Counted from the stretch's first letter, positions 31,408 to 42,500 are shown. The stretch: DNA of 64,000 bases from Rickettsia endosymbiont of Cardiosporidium cionae (GCF_015476335.1 NZ_JADAQY010000003.1:2062-66061); one strand, 5' to 3'. Notes: a model not told the origin generated them from the letters alone. Made by a program: numbers and translations.

Positions 31408-32337
31408 ATGCCCATTTTTTTTGGTAGAGCATTAATAAGTTCAACAGTAATACACTCTGTACTGATTTCGTTAATTATTATATTCACATCTAAAACTATA
31501 CAATCAAAACATAGTGAACCAATACAGTTTACAATAGTACATACAGATAAAATCTTACCCGTGACTATTATTAGTACTAACAAAAAAGATACTACAAATA
31601 CTAAGCCAAATCCTAATAAGTACAGTAGTAAAAATACTGCATTACAAAATAATAATTTTCAGAATAAAGTTAATGAGAATAAATTACAAAATCAGCTTAC
31701 AAAATCAAAAGTAAAAACTGATAATAATACAAATACAAAAAATATAAAGAATGTTACTCCAAATAACTCACACAAAAAAACTATATTGAAATCTAAAATA
31801 ATAAAAAAAGCTAAACCTGCTACAAAAAATATTATTAAAAAACCTGCTAAGTTTAAAAGCGATACAAAAAAACAGACCCCCCAAAAAAAAGTAGAAAAGT
31901 CAAACAGAAACACAAAAGAGAATGATGTAATTACATCAATACTCAAAAGCCTTGAAAATGATATTTCTCTTACAGAGACTAACGATAAAAAGGATAATAG
32001 TAATGAATTACCACTTAAAGAGCAAGTGCTAGCTCTCAATGAGCAATCATATATAAAGCAAAAAATAGAGCAGAATTGGGAAAATCCTATGGCAATAAAA
32101 CATTTAAATAATATTACAGTATTGTTAAATATTAAAATTGGAAAAAATAAAGTAGTCAATCATGTGGAAATAAAGGAAATACTATGTGATCATAGTAAAG
32201 AATTGTGTAAAATATTTGCAGACAGTGCTATTAAAGCTGTAATGCAATCCAGCCCTCTAGAAAATCTTACAGAGGATAGGCATGACGTATGGAAAGAACT
32301 AAACTTGTTGTTCAACCCAGAAAATATACTAAAGTAA
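31408..32337 (+). CDS. tolA: Tol-Pal system protein TolA
   Basis: A 309-residue envelope-spanning protein. An N-terminal helix (about residues 5-26, ending in FTSKTIQSK) anchors it to TolQR. The middle (about 55-180) is a low-complexity Lys/Asn/Thr-rich linker, where other TolA proteins have an Ala/Lys-rich helix. The C-terminal domain (YIKQKIEQNWENPMAI onward) keeps the TolA/TonB-like fold and paired cysteines (LCDHSKELCKIF). Position between tolR and tolB confirms the call, since the linker alone would not. Confidence 0.88.
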   Translation: MPIFFGRALISSTVIHSVLISLIIIFTSKTIQSKHSEPIQFTIVHTDKILPVTIISTNKKDTTNTKPNPNKYSSKNTALQNNNFQNKVNENKLQNQLTKSKVKTDNNTNTKNIKNVTPNNSHKKTILKSKIIKKAKPATKNIIKKPAKFKSDTKKQTPQKKVEKSNRNTKENDVITSILKSLENDISLTETNDKKDNSNELPLKEQVLALNEQSYIKQKIEQNWENPMAIKHLNNITVLLNIKIGKNKVVNHVEIKEILCDHSKELCKIFADSAIKAVMQSSPLENLTEDRHDVWKELNLLFNPENILK

Positions 32338-32346
32338 ATAGATATT

Positions 32347-33714
32347 ATGAAAATAAATCAATATATAAAAATCTTATCATTCATAATCTTAAGCACAATT
32401 AATATAAAATATGCTTATACAATAAATACTATTAATATTACTAAAAGTCATTTTTCTCCAGTAAAAATAGCAATCCACGATATTAAAATAGATAAAAATA
32501 CTAATCCTAAAGTAGGAGAACAATTAAAGGATATTCTAATTGCAAATCTAACTAATTCAAACGCTTTTAAAATAATAGATAAAAAGGCATTTATTGAAGA
32601 AAATTTAGAAATAAGTGCTACCCCATCCTTTCATACATGGGCACTCCTAGACGTAAAATTACTATTTAATGCATCTGTAGTACAATCATCAGAAAATAAA
32701 ATCAAAATCACGTATATGTTATGGGATATAATTTTGGCAAAAGCTATTGTGAAAAATGATATAGAATTTTCACAAGAAATACTAAGAAATACTGCACATA
32801 AAATATCAAATAGCATATATAAAATTGCAACTGGATACGAAGGATACTTTAATAGTAAAATAGTTTATATAGCAGAAACAGGCAATTACACCAATCGTAT
32901 TAAAAGGATAGCGATTATGGATCAAGATGGTGCAAACCATAAATACTTAACTGATGGTAGTAGTACAGTGCTAACACCCAGATTTTCTCCTGATGGTAAA
33001 AAAATTTTATATTTATCGTATAAAAATAAAATTCCAAAAATATATCTGATGGATATAGAAACGCTTGATACCACTTTGATAGGAAAATTTACAGGTATGT
33101 CCTTCGCACCAAGATTCTCCCCTGATGGTACTAAAGCATTGTTATCAATAGCAAAGAATGGTGCTACCAACATATATGAAATTAACCTTAATACTAAGAA
33201 AATATTACAACTTACATTTGATAAAAATATCAATACCTCCCCCTGTTACTCTCCAGATGGAAATTCTATAATCTTTAATTCTAATAGAAATGGAACAAGA
33301 CAATTGTTTATAATAGATAGAATTCACTCGAGAATAATACAAATAACATCAGGGCCTGGCTCTTATTTAGAACCAAATTGGTCAAAAATGAATAAAATAG
33401 TTTTTACAAAAATTAGTAAAACTTATGGATTTACTATCGGAGTAATTAATCCTGAACATTATAAAACTAACCTTAGTGAAAGACTGATTACTAGCGGTTA
33501 TATTGTTGAAAATCCATGTTGGTCTGCTAATGGCCGCACAATATTATTTACCAAGGGTAATAAAATTACAAATTTAGATAAACAAAAGATGCAAAATAAA
33601 TCTATCAAAAATCTAAATAAAATATATGCAATAGATTTCACTGGGCATTACGAACGCATAATACATACACCAGTAGATGCATCTGACCCTGATTGGTCAA
33701 ATAATATTGATTAA
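32347..33714 (+). CDS. tolB: Tol-Pal periplasmic beta-propeller protein TolB
   Basis: A 455-residue secreted protein. The N-terminus is a signal peptide (about 1-25, ending IKYAYT). An N-terminal alpha/beta domain (SPVKIAIHDI onward) is followed by a six-bladed propeller whose repeats show RFSPDGKKILY, RFSPDGTKALL, CYSPDGNSIIF, NWSKMNKIVF and CWSANGRTILF. TolB links TolA and Pal. The gene for Pal does not follow; the stop codon overlaps the end of the convergent rsmE gene by 4 bases. Confidence 0.95.
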   Translation: MKINQYIKILSFIILSTINIKYAYTINTINITKSHFSPVKIAIHDIKIDKNTNPKVGEQLKDILIANLTNSNAFKIIDKKAFIEENLEISATPSFHTWALLDVKLLFNASVVQSSENKIKITYMLWDIILAKAIVKNDIEFSQEILRNTAHKISNSIYKIATGYEGYFNSKIVYIAETGNYTNRIKRIAIMDQDGANHKYLTDGSSTVLTPRFSPDGKKILYLSYKNKIPKIYLMDIETLDTTLIGKFTGMSFAPRFSPDGTKALLSIAKNGATNIYEINLNTKKILQLTFDKNINTSPCYSPDGNSIIFNSNRNGTRQLFIIDRIHSRIIQITSGPGSYLEPNWSKMNKIVFTKISKTYGFTIGVINPEHYKTNLSERLITSGYIVENPCWSANGRTILFTKGNKITNLDKQKMQNKSIKNLNKIYAIDFTGHYERIIHTPVDASDPDWSNNID

Positions 33715-34457
33715 CAATCATACTTAAATAAAATGTTAGAAAGTCTTAAATACGAAATTGCTACCGTAACTGCAAGTTCAGTTCTGAGTATATTTAACCC
33801 TAAACTTACAGATATTATATTGTCTCTTGCCAATATTCTAGATCTCTCATCCGAAGAAAATCCACCTTCAGGACCTACCAATAATGCTACATCATGATCT
33901 AACATTGTAATGTTAGCTAATCTATTGGAATCTTCAGATTCATTAAGGAATATAATGTGATAATTTGAATAATTTATTAGAAATTCCTCTAGTGAAGCGT
34001 TAGTAATTGATGGTACTATAAAACCTTCTGATTGTTCTGCAGCACCGGTAGCAATCTTAGACATCTTACTCAAATTTACTGAAGAATACTGAGATCTTTC
34101 AGTAAGTAAAAATATTATGTTCACAACACCTAGTGCTGTAGCATTTTTTACTACCTCTTTCATTTTATCAGTTTTAATTAAGCCAATAGCTAGATTTAAT
34201 CTTTTTTTTGTTTCAGGCTTACAACGTATAAATGATAATATTATGATTTTACATATAGATCCCTTAACTAAAATAATTTTAGATAAAAACTCTCCATCTT
34301 TTTCATTAAAAACCCTTAATAAAGAATCTTGCTTTAATCTCAATACATGAATTATATGATGAGACTGCTCTTCATCAAAGGTAACTACATCATTGATGCT
34401 AATATTACAAAATAGATATTTCCTTGTCATTTTAAAAAAACTATCATCACGTGTCAT
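33711..34457 (-). CDS. rsmE: 16S rRNA (uracil-1498-N3)-methyltransferase
   Basis: A 248-residue SPOUT-fold methyltransferase that modifies U1498 of 16S rRNA. The N-terminal PUA-like part has SHHIIHVLRLKQDS (usual H-x-x-x-V-L-R). The SPOUT knot shows AIGLIKTDKMKEVVKNATALGV, then LLVGPEGGFSSDE and the SAM-binding end SLGLNILRTELAVTVAISYL. Two ATG starts are possible (34457 or 34430); the second, MTRKYLFCN, fits the family start better. Its 3' end overlaps tolB. Confidence 0.93.
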   Translation of the reverse strand: MTRDDSFFKMTRKYLFCNISINDVVTFDEEQSHHIIHVLRLKQDSLLRVFNEKDGEFLSKIILVKGSICKIIILSFIRCKPETKKRLNLAIGLIKTDKMKEVVKNATALGVVNIIFLLTERSQYSSVNLSKMSKIATGAAEQSEGFIVPSITNASLEEFLINYSNYHIIFLNESEDSNRLANITMLDHDVALLVGPEGGFSSDERSRILARDNIISVSLGLNILRTELAVTVAISYLRLSNILFKYDC

Positions 34458-34570
34458 AATATTGATATACTCATAAAACTAATTTTATCAAAAAAATAAA
34501 TCTTTAAGAAGATACTGTAACTAAAATACAGAAATTAAACAATTCTAATCAATTTATATATTGGTTAAGA

Positions 34571-34598
34571 TTGATCAAAATGAAAATTCAACTATAAT
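34571..34598 (+). promoter_or_regulatory. Sigma-70-type promoter of the DUF2610 gene
   Basis: TTGATC (34571-34576), a 16-base spacer and a perfect TATAAT (34593-34598) lie 28 bases before the ATG at 34627. Transcription would begin near 34605, giving a short leader of about 20 bases. Confidence 0.5.
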
Positions 34599-34626
34599 AG
34601 AAATATATATGAGTTAAAATAATATA

Positions 34627-34902
34627 ATGAAAAAATTTACAATTAGTTGCGATTTTAATGGGCAAACATTGCCCTTCAGTGTATATATAGGCAGACCAGA
34701 AGCTAATCATCATCCATTGCATTTTCAAGCAGATTGGCTTTCAAAGCAACGAGGAGGCACCATACCCGCTAATGTAATGGATGCAATTTCAGAACTGCAG
34801 GAAATGTCTACAAAAAATGATGTATTACTTGAAGACCTATGTGTATACGCTATAGATCAATCAGAGTTAGAAGAAGAAGAAGAAGAAGAAGATAATACTT
34901 AA
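34627..34902 (+). CDS. Small conserved Rickettsiales protein, DUF2610 type
   Basis: A 91-residue acidic protein beginning MKKFTISCDFNGQTLPFSVY with a central segment HHPLHFQADWLSKQRGGTIP and a C-terminal run of Glu/Asp. I recognise this as the DUF2610 pattern found in Rickettsiales; no function is known to me. No signal peptide or membrane helix is present, so it is probably cytoplasmic. It has its own promoter and stands alone on the plus strand between rsmE and coxC, which are both on the minus strand. Confidence 0.8.
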   Translation: MKKFTISCDFNGQTLPFSVYIGRPEANHHPLHFQADWLSKQRGGTIPANVMDAISELQEMSTKNDVLLEDLCVYAIDQSELEEEEEEEDNT

Positions 34903-34917
34903 ATACAAAACTTGTAT
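34903..34917. terminator. Short hairpin between convergent genes
   Basis: ATACAA-AAC-TTGTAT is a perfect 6-bp hairpin that starts directly after the DUF2610 stop codon and ends 5 bases before the coxC stop on the other strand. Its position suits a bidirectional terminator, but the stem is AT-rich and there is no T-run. Confidence 0.35.
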
Positions 34918-34921
34918 CACA

Positions 34922-35728
34922 TCATGATGGAATCACATAAATAAATATGAATAGAAACAACCATACTACATCAACAAAGTGCCAGTACCATGCAGCAAAT
35001 TCAAAACCTAAATGGTCTCCTTGAATAAAATCTCCTCTTTTTGCTCTAAAATAGCATACAGACAAAAATACAATACCTATTACAACATGTATACCATGAA
35101 AACCTGTAGCAAAATAGAAATTTGAAGCGTATATTCCATCACTCATACCAAATTTGGCGTGGACATATTCATATATTTGAAATGAAGTAAAAAATATGCC
35201 CAACAATACAGTTATACCCAATGCTCGGATAGATTCAGATTTATTCTTTAATATGATGGCATGGTGAGCCCAAGTAACACTAGTACCAGATAAAAGTAAT
35301 ATTAAACTATTAATAAATGGTATGGACCATGGATCAAATAATATAATATTACTAGGAGGCCAGTGACCATGCCCTACTAACCACACTCCTTCTAATTCCC
35401 CTACTGGATTAATACTAGAAAAAAAATAAGCAAAAAATATAGTAAAAAATAGCATTATCTCTGATAATATGAACAATACCATACCAATTTTTAACCCCAT
35501 CTGTACAGCTGTACTATGACAATGACCTGAAAGACCCTCATTAATTATATCCCTCCACCAGCTATATAATAAAAAAACTAATATAATTAATGCAATAGGC
35601 AATAAATAATAACCTATATAATATTCTCTGATAAAAAGTACAAACCCTATCATTGTAAACATTAAAGCAAATGATGTTAAAATGGGCCAAGGGCTGATTT
35701 TAACTAAATGAAATGGATGAGTTTTCAT
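34922..35728 (-). CDS. coxC: Cytochrome c oxidase subunit III
   Basis: A 268-residue inner-membrane protein with seven helices, a core subunit of the aa3-type terminal oxidase. The start MKTHPFHLVKISPWP is the standard COX3 beginning, followed by WWRDIINEGLSGHCHSTAVQMGLKIGMVLFILSEIM. The later blocks (TSVTWAHHAIILKNK; GFHGIHVVIGIVFLSVC; WHFVDVVWLFLFIFIYV) are conserved, including the WHFVDVVW end. It follows cox11 by 106 bases. Subunits I and II are not in this window. Confidence 0.97.
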   Translation of the reverse strand: MKTHPFHLVKISPWPILTSFALMFTMIGFVLFIREYYIGYYLLPIALIILVFLLYSWWRDIINEGLSGHCHSTAVQMGLKIGMVLFILSEIMLFFTIFFAYFFSSINPVGELEGVWLVGHGHWPPSNIILFDPWSIPFINSLILLLSGTSVTWAHHAIILKNKSESIRALGITVLLGIFFTSFQIYEYVHAKFGMSDGIYASNFYFATGFHGIHVVIGIVFLSVCYFRAKRGDFIQGDHLGFEFAAWYWHFVDVVWLFLFIFIYVIPS

Positions 35729-35834
35729 ATATACAAAATTAAAAAAATGAACAAATAAATCATTAACTAATTACAAAAAAAATAATCTACATATTAATTA
35801 ATTGCTATAAGAAGCTGAGATTAATACACTTTCA

Positions 35835-36377
35835 CTAGTTATTTATAACATCCCTAACCTTAAAAAAACTATAGGATAATGTTATAGTATCAGTATCTAA
35901 CAAATCTTCATCTTCTTCTAAAGCAGGATCTATATAGAAAGATACGGGCATTAGCATTTTTTGATGCGATTTCAATAATTGTTCTTCAAAACAAAAACAA
36001 TGTATTTTTACAAAATATTGCCCTGCTTTGTCTGGGGTAACATTGTAAACGGCAGTACCTATAATATCATTATCACTAATATTTTCAGATTCATAAAATA
36101 TCATAACATTTTCACCTGTAATAACTGATACACTACGGTGTTTAGGTTTAAATACCCAAGGTAACTTCTTGTCTATATTAGCATCAAACTCTATTTTGAG
36201 CTTTTTCTTACCCTTTGCCACATGAAACACCTCAGCTCTCTGTGTAGTACCTCCAAACCCAGTAGCTTTACAAAAAATATTATATATCGGAACCGCTGCA
36301 AAACTTAGTAACAACATACTAGAGACCAAACCTAATATAACAAATGCTAATTGTTTACTATCATTACTACTACTCAT
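35835..36377 (-). CDS. ctaG: Cytochrome c oxidase assembly protein, Cox11/CtaG type
   Basis: A 180-residue copper chaperone that delivers Cu(B) to subunit I. A single N-terminal helix (residues about 10-32) precedes VPIYNIFCKATGFGG, the Cox11 hallmark. The copper-binding motif is KIHCFCFEEQ (CFCF), followed by MLMPVSFYIDP. Length is normal. It sits just upstream of coxC on the same strand, the usual alphaproteobacterial link. Confidence 0.95.
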   Translation of the reverse strand: MSSSNDSKQLAFVILGLVSSMLLLSFAAVPIYNIFCKATGFGGTTQRAEVFHVAKGKKKLKIEFDANIDKKLPWVFKPKHRSVSVITGENVMIFYESENISDNDIIGTAVYNVTPDKAGQYFVKIHCFCFEEQLLKSHQKMLMPVSFYIDPALEEDEDLLDTDTITLSYSFFKVRDVINN

Positions 36378-36438
36378 ATATTAACCTCATAGAAACGATG
36401 CACACTACATAGTGTAACTGTATTATACTTCAAAAAAA

Positions 36439-37161
36439 TTATAAAAATATATCACCGAGATATAACTCTTTAACTTTAGTATCATTTTTTATCTCTGCAG
36501 AAGTACCACTCATTAGAATATTACCATTATAAATTATATATGCCCTATCTACTATATCTAAAACCTCTCTTATATTATGATCAGTAATTAATACCCCTAT
36601 ATTACGTATACGTAATTTAGTAACAAGCTGTTTAACATCACCAATTGATATAGGATCAATAGCTGCAAATGGCTCATCTAACATTATAAATTTTGGATTA
36701 TTAGCTAAAGCCCTAGCAATTTCAAGTCTTCTGCGTTCGCCACCAGAAAGAGATTTTGCAATATTATGTTGCAAATGAGCAATAGAAAATTCATCAAGCA
36801 ACCTATCAGTATATTCGTTAACTTTTTTCTTATCAGAATACGACAGCTCCAGTATAGATCGGATATTATCTCTTACAGATAATCCACGAAAAATAGAAGA
36901 TTCCTGAGGTAAATAACTTATCCCAAGCCTGGCTCTATAGTAAATAGGTAGATATGTGATATCTATATCATTAAAAAATACTTTACCATGTTTAGGCCTA
37001 TCTAAACCTGCTATAACGTTAAAGCAAGTGGTTTTACCAGAACCATTAGGTCCGAATAAACCTACAATCTCATTCTGAGATAAATCTAAAGACACATTAT
37101 CCAATACCCAATCCTTTTCATAACTTTGGGATATATTCTTTAGCAAAAGACGGTCATACAT
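36439..37161 (-). CDS. lptB: LPS export ABC transporter ATPase LptB
   Basis: A 240-residue ABC ATPase. Walker A is GPNGSGKT near residue 36, the Q-loop is YLPQESSIFRGLSV, the signature is LSGGERRRLEIARAL, and Walker B is FIMLDEPFAAIDP, with the LptB-type switch His in LITDHNIREVLDI. It powers the LptFG permeases; one such permease is at 5429-6532. It lies 21 bases after the holB-like gene, with cox11 61 bases downstream. Confidence 0.94.
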   Translation of the reverse strand: MYDRLLLKNISQSYEKDWVLDNVSLDLSQNEIVGLFGPNGSGKTTCFNVIAGLDRPKHGKVFFNDIDITYLPIYYRARLGISYLPQESSIFRGLSVRDNIRSILELSYSDKKKVNEYTDRLLDEFSIAHLQHNIAKSLSGGERRRLEIARALANNPKFIMLDEPFAAIDPISIGDVKQLVTKLRIRNIGVLITDHNIREVLDIVDRAYIIYNGNILMSGTSAEIKNDTKVKELYLGDIFL

Positions 37162-37182
37162 ATATTTATAATTAATTACTAT

Positions 37183-38001
37183 TCAATTTGTATACGACAT
37201 ATTAGTAAAATAATGAAATAATAAAATACTACTAGCCTTTAGCTCTAAATCCAGATTTAAAGTATCAGAAACCAATTCTGAAATAATAGAATATTTTTTA
37301 TAGAAATGCTTAAATTGCAGTATCTTAAACTGATCAAATATTGTGAGTTCAATATCGGATAATAGAATATTTTTACTTATAGATTGCTTACAAAATTGAC
37401 AAATCAGTATCAATACATTATTAGCAAAATCTTCCCACAAAGGCTTACTAGAATTATTTTCAAACTTTTCTATAAACTTTATTCTTTTCATATAATCATT
37501 ATTATTTAAAAATAGATATCCGTATTTACTATCAAATTTCTTTACATACCTAGAGTAATAATAACTCAACTCAAAACATCTTGATCTCAGAGTAGGTAAT
37601 ATAGTATTCATTTTAGAAGTTAATAAAAATACATAATTATTGGCTTTGATATCTTCTAGTGTTTTCAATAACGCATTAGCAGAGTTCAAATTCATATAAT
37701 CTACTCCAGAAACTATAACAATTTTATGTCCTGTATCAACAGAAGTGGTATATAAAAATTCCTTAATACATCTTACCTGATCTATAGTTATATTTAATTG
37801 CGGATCTGATTCATTAATCACTAAAATATCAGGGTGTAAAGTTAGTCTTAAACAATGCTGCAATAGATGATTTACTAAAAATTTTTTTATATCTTCTAGC
37901 AATTTCCCTACATTATCAGTTTCTATCAAACTTACATTAGGTAAGCTATCTAATGAATAATATTTCAGCAAAAAACTTTCTATATCACTATTTAAAATCA
38001 T
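37183..38001 (-). CDS. holB: DNA polymerase III delta-prime-like clamp-loader subunit
   Basis: A 272-residue protein with the AAA+ clamp-loader middle: VRCIKEFLYTTSVDTGHKIVIVSGVDYM, then NSANALLKTLEDIKANNYVFLLTS and the SRC motif (ILPTLRSRCFELS). No Walker A is visible; the N-terminal part is shortened, which agrees with the non-catalytic delta-prime subunit. The C-terminal third is poorly conserved. The start overlaps the end of gltX by 14 bases, so the two are translated in series. Confidence 0.82.
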   Translation of the reverse strand: MILNSDIESFLLKYYSLDSLPNVSLIETDNVGKLLEDIKKFLVNHLLQHCLRLTLHPDILVINESDPQLNITIDQVRCIKEFLYTTSVDTGHKIVIVSGVDYMNLNSANALLKTLEDIKANNYVFLLTSKMNTILPTLRSRCFELSYYYSRYVKKFDSKYGYLFLNNNDYMKRIKFIEKFENNSSKPLWEDFANNVLILICQFCKQSISKNILLSDIELTIFDQFKILQFKHFYKKYSIISELVSDTLNLDLELKASSILLFHYFTNMSYTN

Positions 38002-39385
38002 AGTAAGCCTTTTCTAACCTTCTGATTGAATGATCTCTACCTATGATATACATAATATTAACAATACTGGAAGAGTAAATTCTTCCTGTTATCAATACCC
38101 TTAAAATAGTAAATATATCTCTCGATTTCATATTATATTCAATAGCAATATTCTTAATCAGACCTTTTATCTCTCCTTGACTATAATCAACTAAAGAACG
38201 TAAAGCATCAACAAGAGATAATACAACGGCTTTATCCATCTTATTAAGATAATTTTTGGCCTCATCATCCATTACCAGTGGTAACCCTATTATGTATATT
38301 TTAGCTAAATTATAGACATCTAATAATGTAGCGGATCTTTGTTTAATTTCATCTAGGGCTAACATTATAAATTTTTTTGACTCTTCACAAATTTGTGGTC
38401 TAAAATGGTTGAGTATGTAACTCATCATCTCTTCATTATCCATCAATTTTAAATATACAGAATTAAGATATCTCATTTTATCAAAGTCAATTATAGAAGG
38501 TGATTTACCCATTGACTCTATATTAAACCATTTTATTGCCTCTGTTTTAGAGATAATTTCGTCATCCCCATGTGACCAACCAAGACGTAATAAATAATTA
38601 CAAATAGCCTCAGGTAAATATCCTTGATTCCTATAATATTCAATACCTACTGCTCCTCTTCTCTTTGATAATTTCCTATTATTGATATCATGTATTAAAG
38701 CGATATGAGCCCATTTTGGTAACTCCCAACCCATGAAGTTATAGATAATTTGCTGTTTGGCTGTATTTGTTAAGTGATCATCTCCTCTAATGATATGCGT
38801 TATGCCTGTATCATGATCATCAACTACAGAAGCTAAAGTATAAGTAGCAGTACCATCAGCTCGGATCAGCACGACATCTTCGATATTAATATTATCAAAT
38901 ATCACCTCACCCTGTACCATATCATTAACAATAATTTTACCGTAATCTGGTACTTTAAGTCTAATAACCGGAGTTACATCTTTAGGACAACTATCACTAT
39001 CGACATTTCTCCAAGGACTACGAAATACAAAGTTTTTACAATAATTTTTATTCCCTTCTTTATACCGAGCTATATCTTTTTGACTACAAAAACAATAATA
39101 AGCATATCCGTATTTAAGAAGATCATTAGCAACTGACAAATATCTTTTACTTCTGGATGACTGATAAAGTACCTCATCATCATGCTGTATATTAAGCCAA
39201 TTCAGTGAATTGATAATAGACTGATAATACTCTACATTTGATCTGTTATTATCTGTATCTTCAATACGCAACAGAAACTTCCCACTGTGATGCTTGGCAA
39301 ATAGATAATTAAACAAAGCTGTTCTAGCAGCTCCTATGTGCAAATCCCCAGTAGGTGAAGGTGCAAATCTTGTAATTATTGTCAC
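37988..39385 (-). CDS. gltX: Glutamyl-tRNA synthetase, second copy
   Basis: A class I synthetase of 465 residues with FAPSPTGDLHIGAARTALFNYL (HIGH motif), the RIEDTD block, and a canonical KLSKR loop (NNRKLSKRRGAVG). A cysteine cluster near residue 100 (YCFCS, then a later Cys) suggests the zinc-binding site of the E. coli type. It differs clearly from the copy at 8328-9695 in this loop and region. In the two-GltX systems of alphaproteobacteria the pair covers both tRNA-Glu and tRNA-Gln. Translation starts at GTG 39385; no ATG is available near it. Confidence 0.95.
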   Translation of the reverse strand: MTIITRFAPSPTGDLHIGAARTALFNYLFAKHHSGKFLLRIEDTDNNRSNVEYYQSIINSLNWLNIQHDDEVLYQSSRSKRYLSVANDLLKYGYAYYCFCSQKDIARYKEGNKNYCKNFVFRSPWRNVDSDSCPKDVTPVIRLKVPDYGKIIVNDMVQGEVIFDNINIEDVVLIRADGTATYTLASVVDDHDTGITHIIRGDDHLTNTAKQQIIYNFMGWELPKWAHIALIHDINNRKLSKRRGAVGIEYYRNQGYLPEAICNYLLRLGWSHGDDEIISKTEAIKWFNIESMGKSPSIIDFDKMRYLNSVYLKLMDNEEMMSYILNHFRPQICEESKKFIMLALDEIKQRSATLLDVYNLAKIYIIGLPLVMDDEAKNYLNKMDKAVVLSLVDALRSLVDYSQGEIKGLIKNIAIEYNMKSRDIFTILRVLITGRIYSSSIVNIMYIIGRDHSIRRLEKAYYDFK

Positions 39386-39556
39386 TTATAATAATATTTT
39401 ACTAAATTAAAAATTAATAATTTTTTCTTCGAACTAATAATATAAAAACTAAGAATAACAAATAATTTCTAAAATCTTTACTTAGTATAACCGATACTAC
39501 TGCTATTATTATAATTCAAATTAAAAACTCAATATACCTAAAACTAAAACTTTTAT

Positions 39557-42500
39557 ATGTTTAATTTTAATTTTTTTTCATTACTTAAAATAACCAATTT
39601 CATTACCACAAAATTCGGTAAAAATAAAGGAACAAATCTTCCAATATTAGGAAATTTCATTTCATCTATTGGCAGCAAAATAGCATCATCTTGCGGTATG
39701 GGCATAGTATCTACTATATTCTCTTATTCATCTAAGATATTTAATCAACTATTTACTACATCACACAAACCATATGATAATATAAAACCCATTACATTAA
39801 AGGATCCAAAATCATTTTTTAAAATATATGTAGCAAACTATGGAAGCCCAATTCCACTAATATTTGGTAAAACCATATGTCATGGCAAAATAATTTGGTC
39901 TACAGACATTAAATATCAGCATAAATCATATCAAGTACAAAATTTATTTAATATAGCAACACATGGAAATAGTAAAAATTCTAAAGATGATTTTGAATAT
40001 TATATTTCATTTGCAATTGCTATATGTGAAGGTGAGATACTAGAAATCAACAGGATTTTCTACAATAATAAAGATATAGATATTTCAACTTATAATTTTC
40101 GTATATATCATGGATCTGAAACTCAGTTACCAGATCCCACAATAGCAGCTAATAATCGAGGGGTAGCACCAGCATTTCGTGACTTGGCATACATAGTATT
40201 TAAAGATCTGCCATTATCAGATTTTAATAATTCTATACCATATTTTACATTCGAAGTTACAAGACAAGCTAAAATTCAAAACACAAATTACAATTTATTA
40301 GAAGACATGATCACCTCTATGGTAATGATACCAGGCTCTGGTGAATATGTATATGATACCAAAATTCAATCTAAATTTCTAAAAAATGAATACAACTTCA
40401 TATATCAACAACAGCAAATCAACGCAAATAATATATATAATATCTCAGATAGTGTACATAGTTTAAATCAACTACAATCTACATGTAAGAATCTTGAATG
40501 GATATCCGTAGTTGTATGTTGGTTTGCAGATGATTTAGACATTAAAAATTGTACTATAAGACCTGCAGTCGAGTACATAGAACAAGATGGTACAGAATAT
40601 ACAGAGGAATGGTATGTATCAAAATATAATAGAAAAAATGCCTTCCAAATAGGCAGAGATAAAATTAATAGACCTAGATACGGTGGTACTGTAAATGATA
40701 AAAGTGTTATAAGATACATAAAAACACTAAAAGATAGAGGTTTATCTGTTATGTTCTATCCATTAATATTACTGGATACAGAACAAAAACCCTGGAGAGG
40801 AAAAATCTCTGGTAATGCAAATGATATAAAAAAATTCTTTCATAATCCTCAAGGATATAATGAGTTCATTCTACATTATGCCAACTTAGTAAAAGATTAC
40901 GTAGATGTATTTGTTATAGGATCTGAAATGGTAGGAATTACTAAAATACGAGATAATGATAATTCATTCCCTGCAGTACAAGAATTAGTAAAATTAACAG
41001 AAATAGTAAAAAAAATAGTGGGGCATAAGGTATTAATAACTTATGCTGCGGATTGGTCTGAGTATCATCATACAACACAAGGGTGGTACCATCTAGACCA
41101 ATTATGGAGTTCACCAAATATAGATTTCATTGGAATAGACGCATATTTTCCAGTAACAAATTCTAAAGAATCAGAAATTGAACAAAATTTAATAGATATA
41201 GGTTGGGAAACTGGTGAAGGATATGACTACTACGTAGATGATTCTGGTAATAAGCACAGATTATCACCAGAATATGCTTGGAAAAATATAGAATATTGGT
41301 GGAACCACCATCACGTAAATCCAGATGGTAATAAAACATCATGGCAACCGAAATCTAAAAAAATATGGTTTACAGAATTTGGATTTCCCTCAATAGATAA
41401 ATCTTCAAATAGACCAAATGTCTTTTTTGATCCTACTTGTGCTGAAGGAGGGGTACCAGATTATTCAAATGGTAATACAGATTTTTCTATACAAAGACGT
41501 GCAATCAAATCATTTATTACATACTGGAGCTCAAAATATTATGTAGAAAAAATGTTTTTATGGTGTTGGGATGCGAGACCTTACCCTGCATGGCCACATC
41601 TAAATATCTGGGCAGATGGATACCTATGGGAAAAAGGACATTGGGTAAATAATAAATTAGGACACACCACTGTTGCAGCAATAATTGCAGATATTTCTCA
41701 GCGTGCTGGAATTGCAGAAAAAAGCTTAAAATTAGAACATATTGACCAAAAAATAGAAGGTATAACTTTTGATAGAAAAATAACTTATATAGAAGCGATT
41801 AATAATCTAAGAATAGGATATTTCTTTGACATTGTATCAAATGACTCAGACTACATAGTATATATCACAAGATCTAAAGCAAAAGCCCAATATATCAATA
41901 CAAAAGATATGATAAAAATATCAGATACCAGCCTAATTAGTATAAGTGAAATACCTACATCTTCAATCATTAATAAGATTGACCTATATTATCAAAATAA
42001 TACCGATAACTACCAATATAAATACTTACATACTAATAGCGAAAGAAATATCTCATACAGGAATGTAATGACATTAACTATACCAATAGCAATGTCAGAA
42101 TCATCAGCAATTAATTTAAGCAATATGATACTACAAAATGCTCTAGGAGAAACACATATTTTATCTTTTATACTACCAATTAGCTATGCTTACCTTAAAC
42201 CAAGCGATATTATAAAATTTGATTATTTAAATAAAACTTACCAAGTTAGGGTGATTAATATAAGAATTTCAGGCCTATTTTTATCTATCACTTCTATAGT
42301 AGATAAAATGAATTATAATCTAATATCCAATAGAGAAACTAATGATTATAATAGAGTCAAAGATACATACATTATAAAAATTGATACAAAATTTATAGTA
42401 CTAGATTTACCATTTAATCTCACAGATCTAAAGGAACCATATATCGCAGTATATTTACAATCAGATGAAGATCAATATATGTATTTCAAATTCCCATATG

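Noticed and set aside
31692-32159. 155-residue Phe-rich minus-strand frame
   Set aside because: Complement of the Lys/Asn-rich TolA linker.
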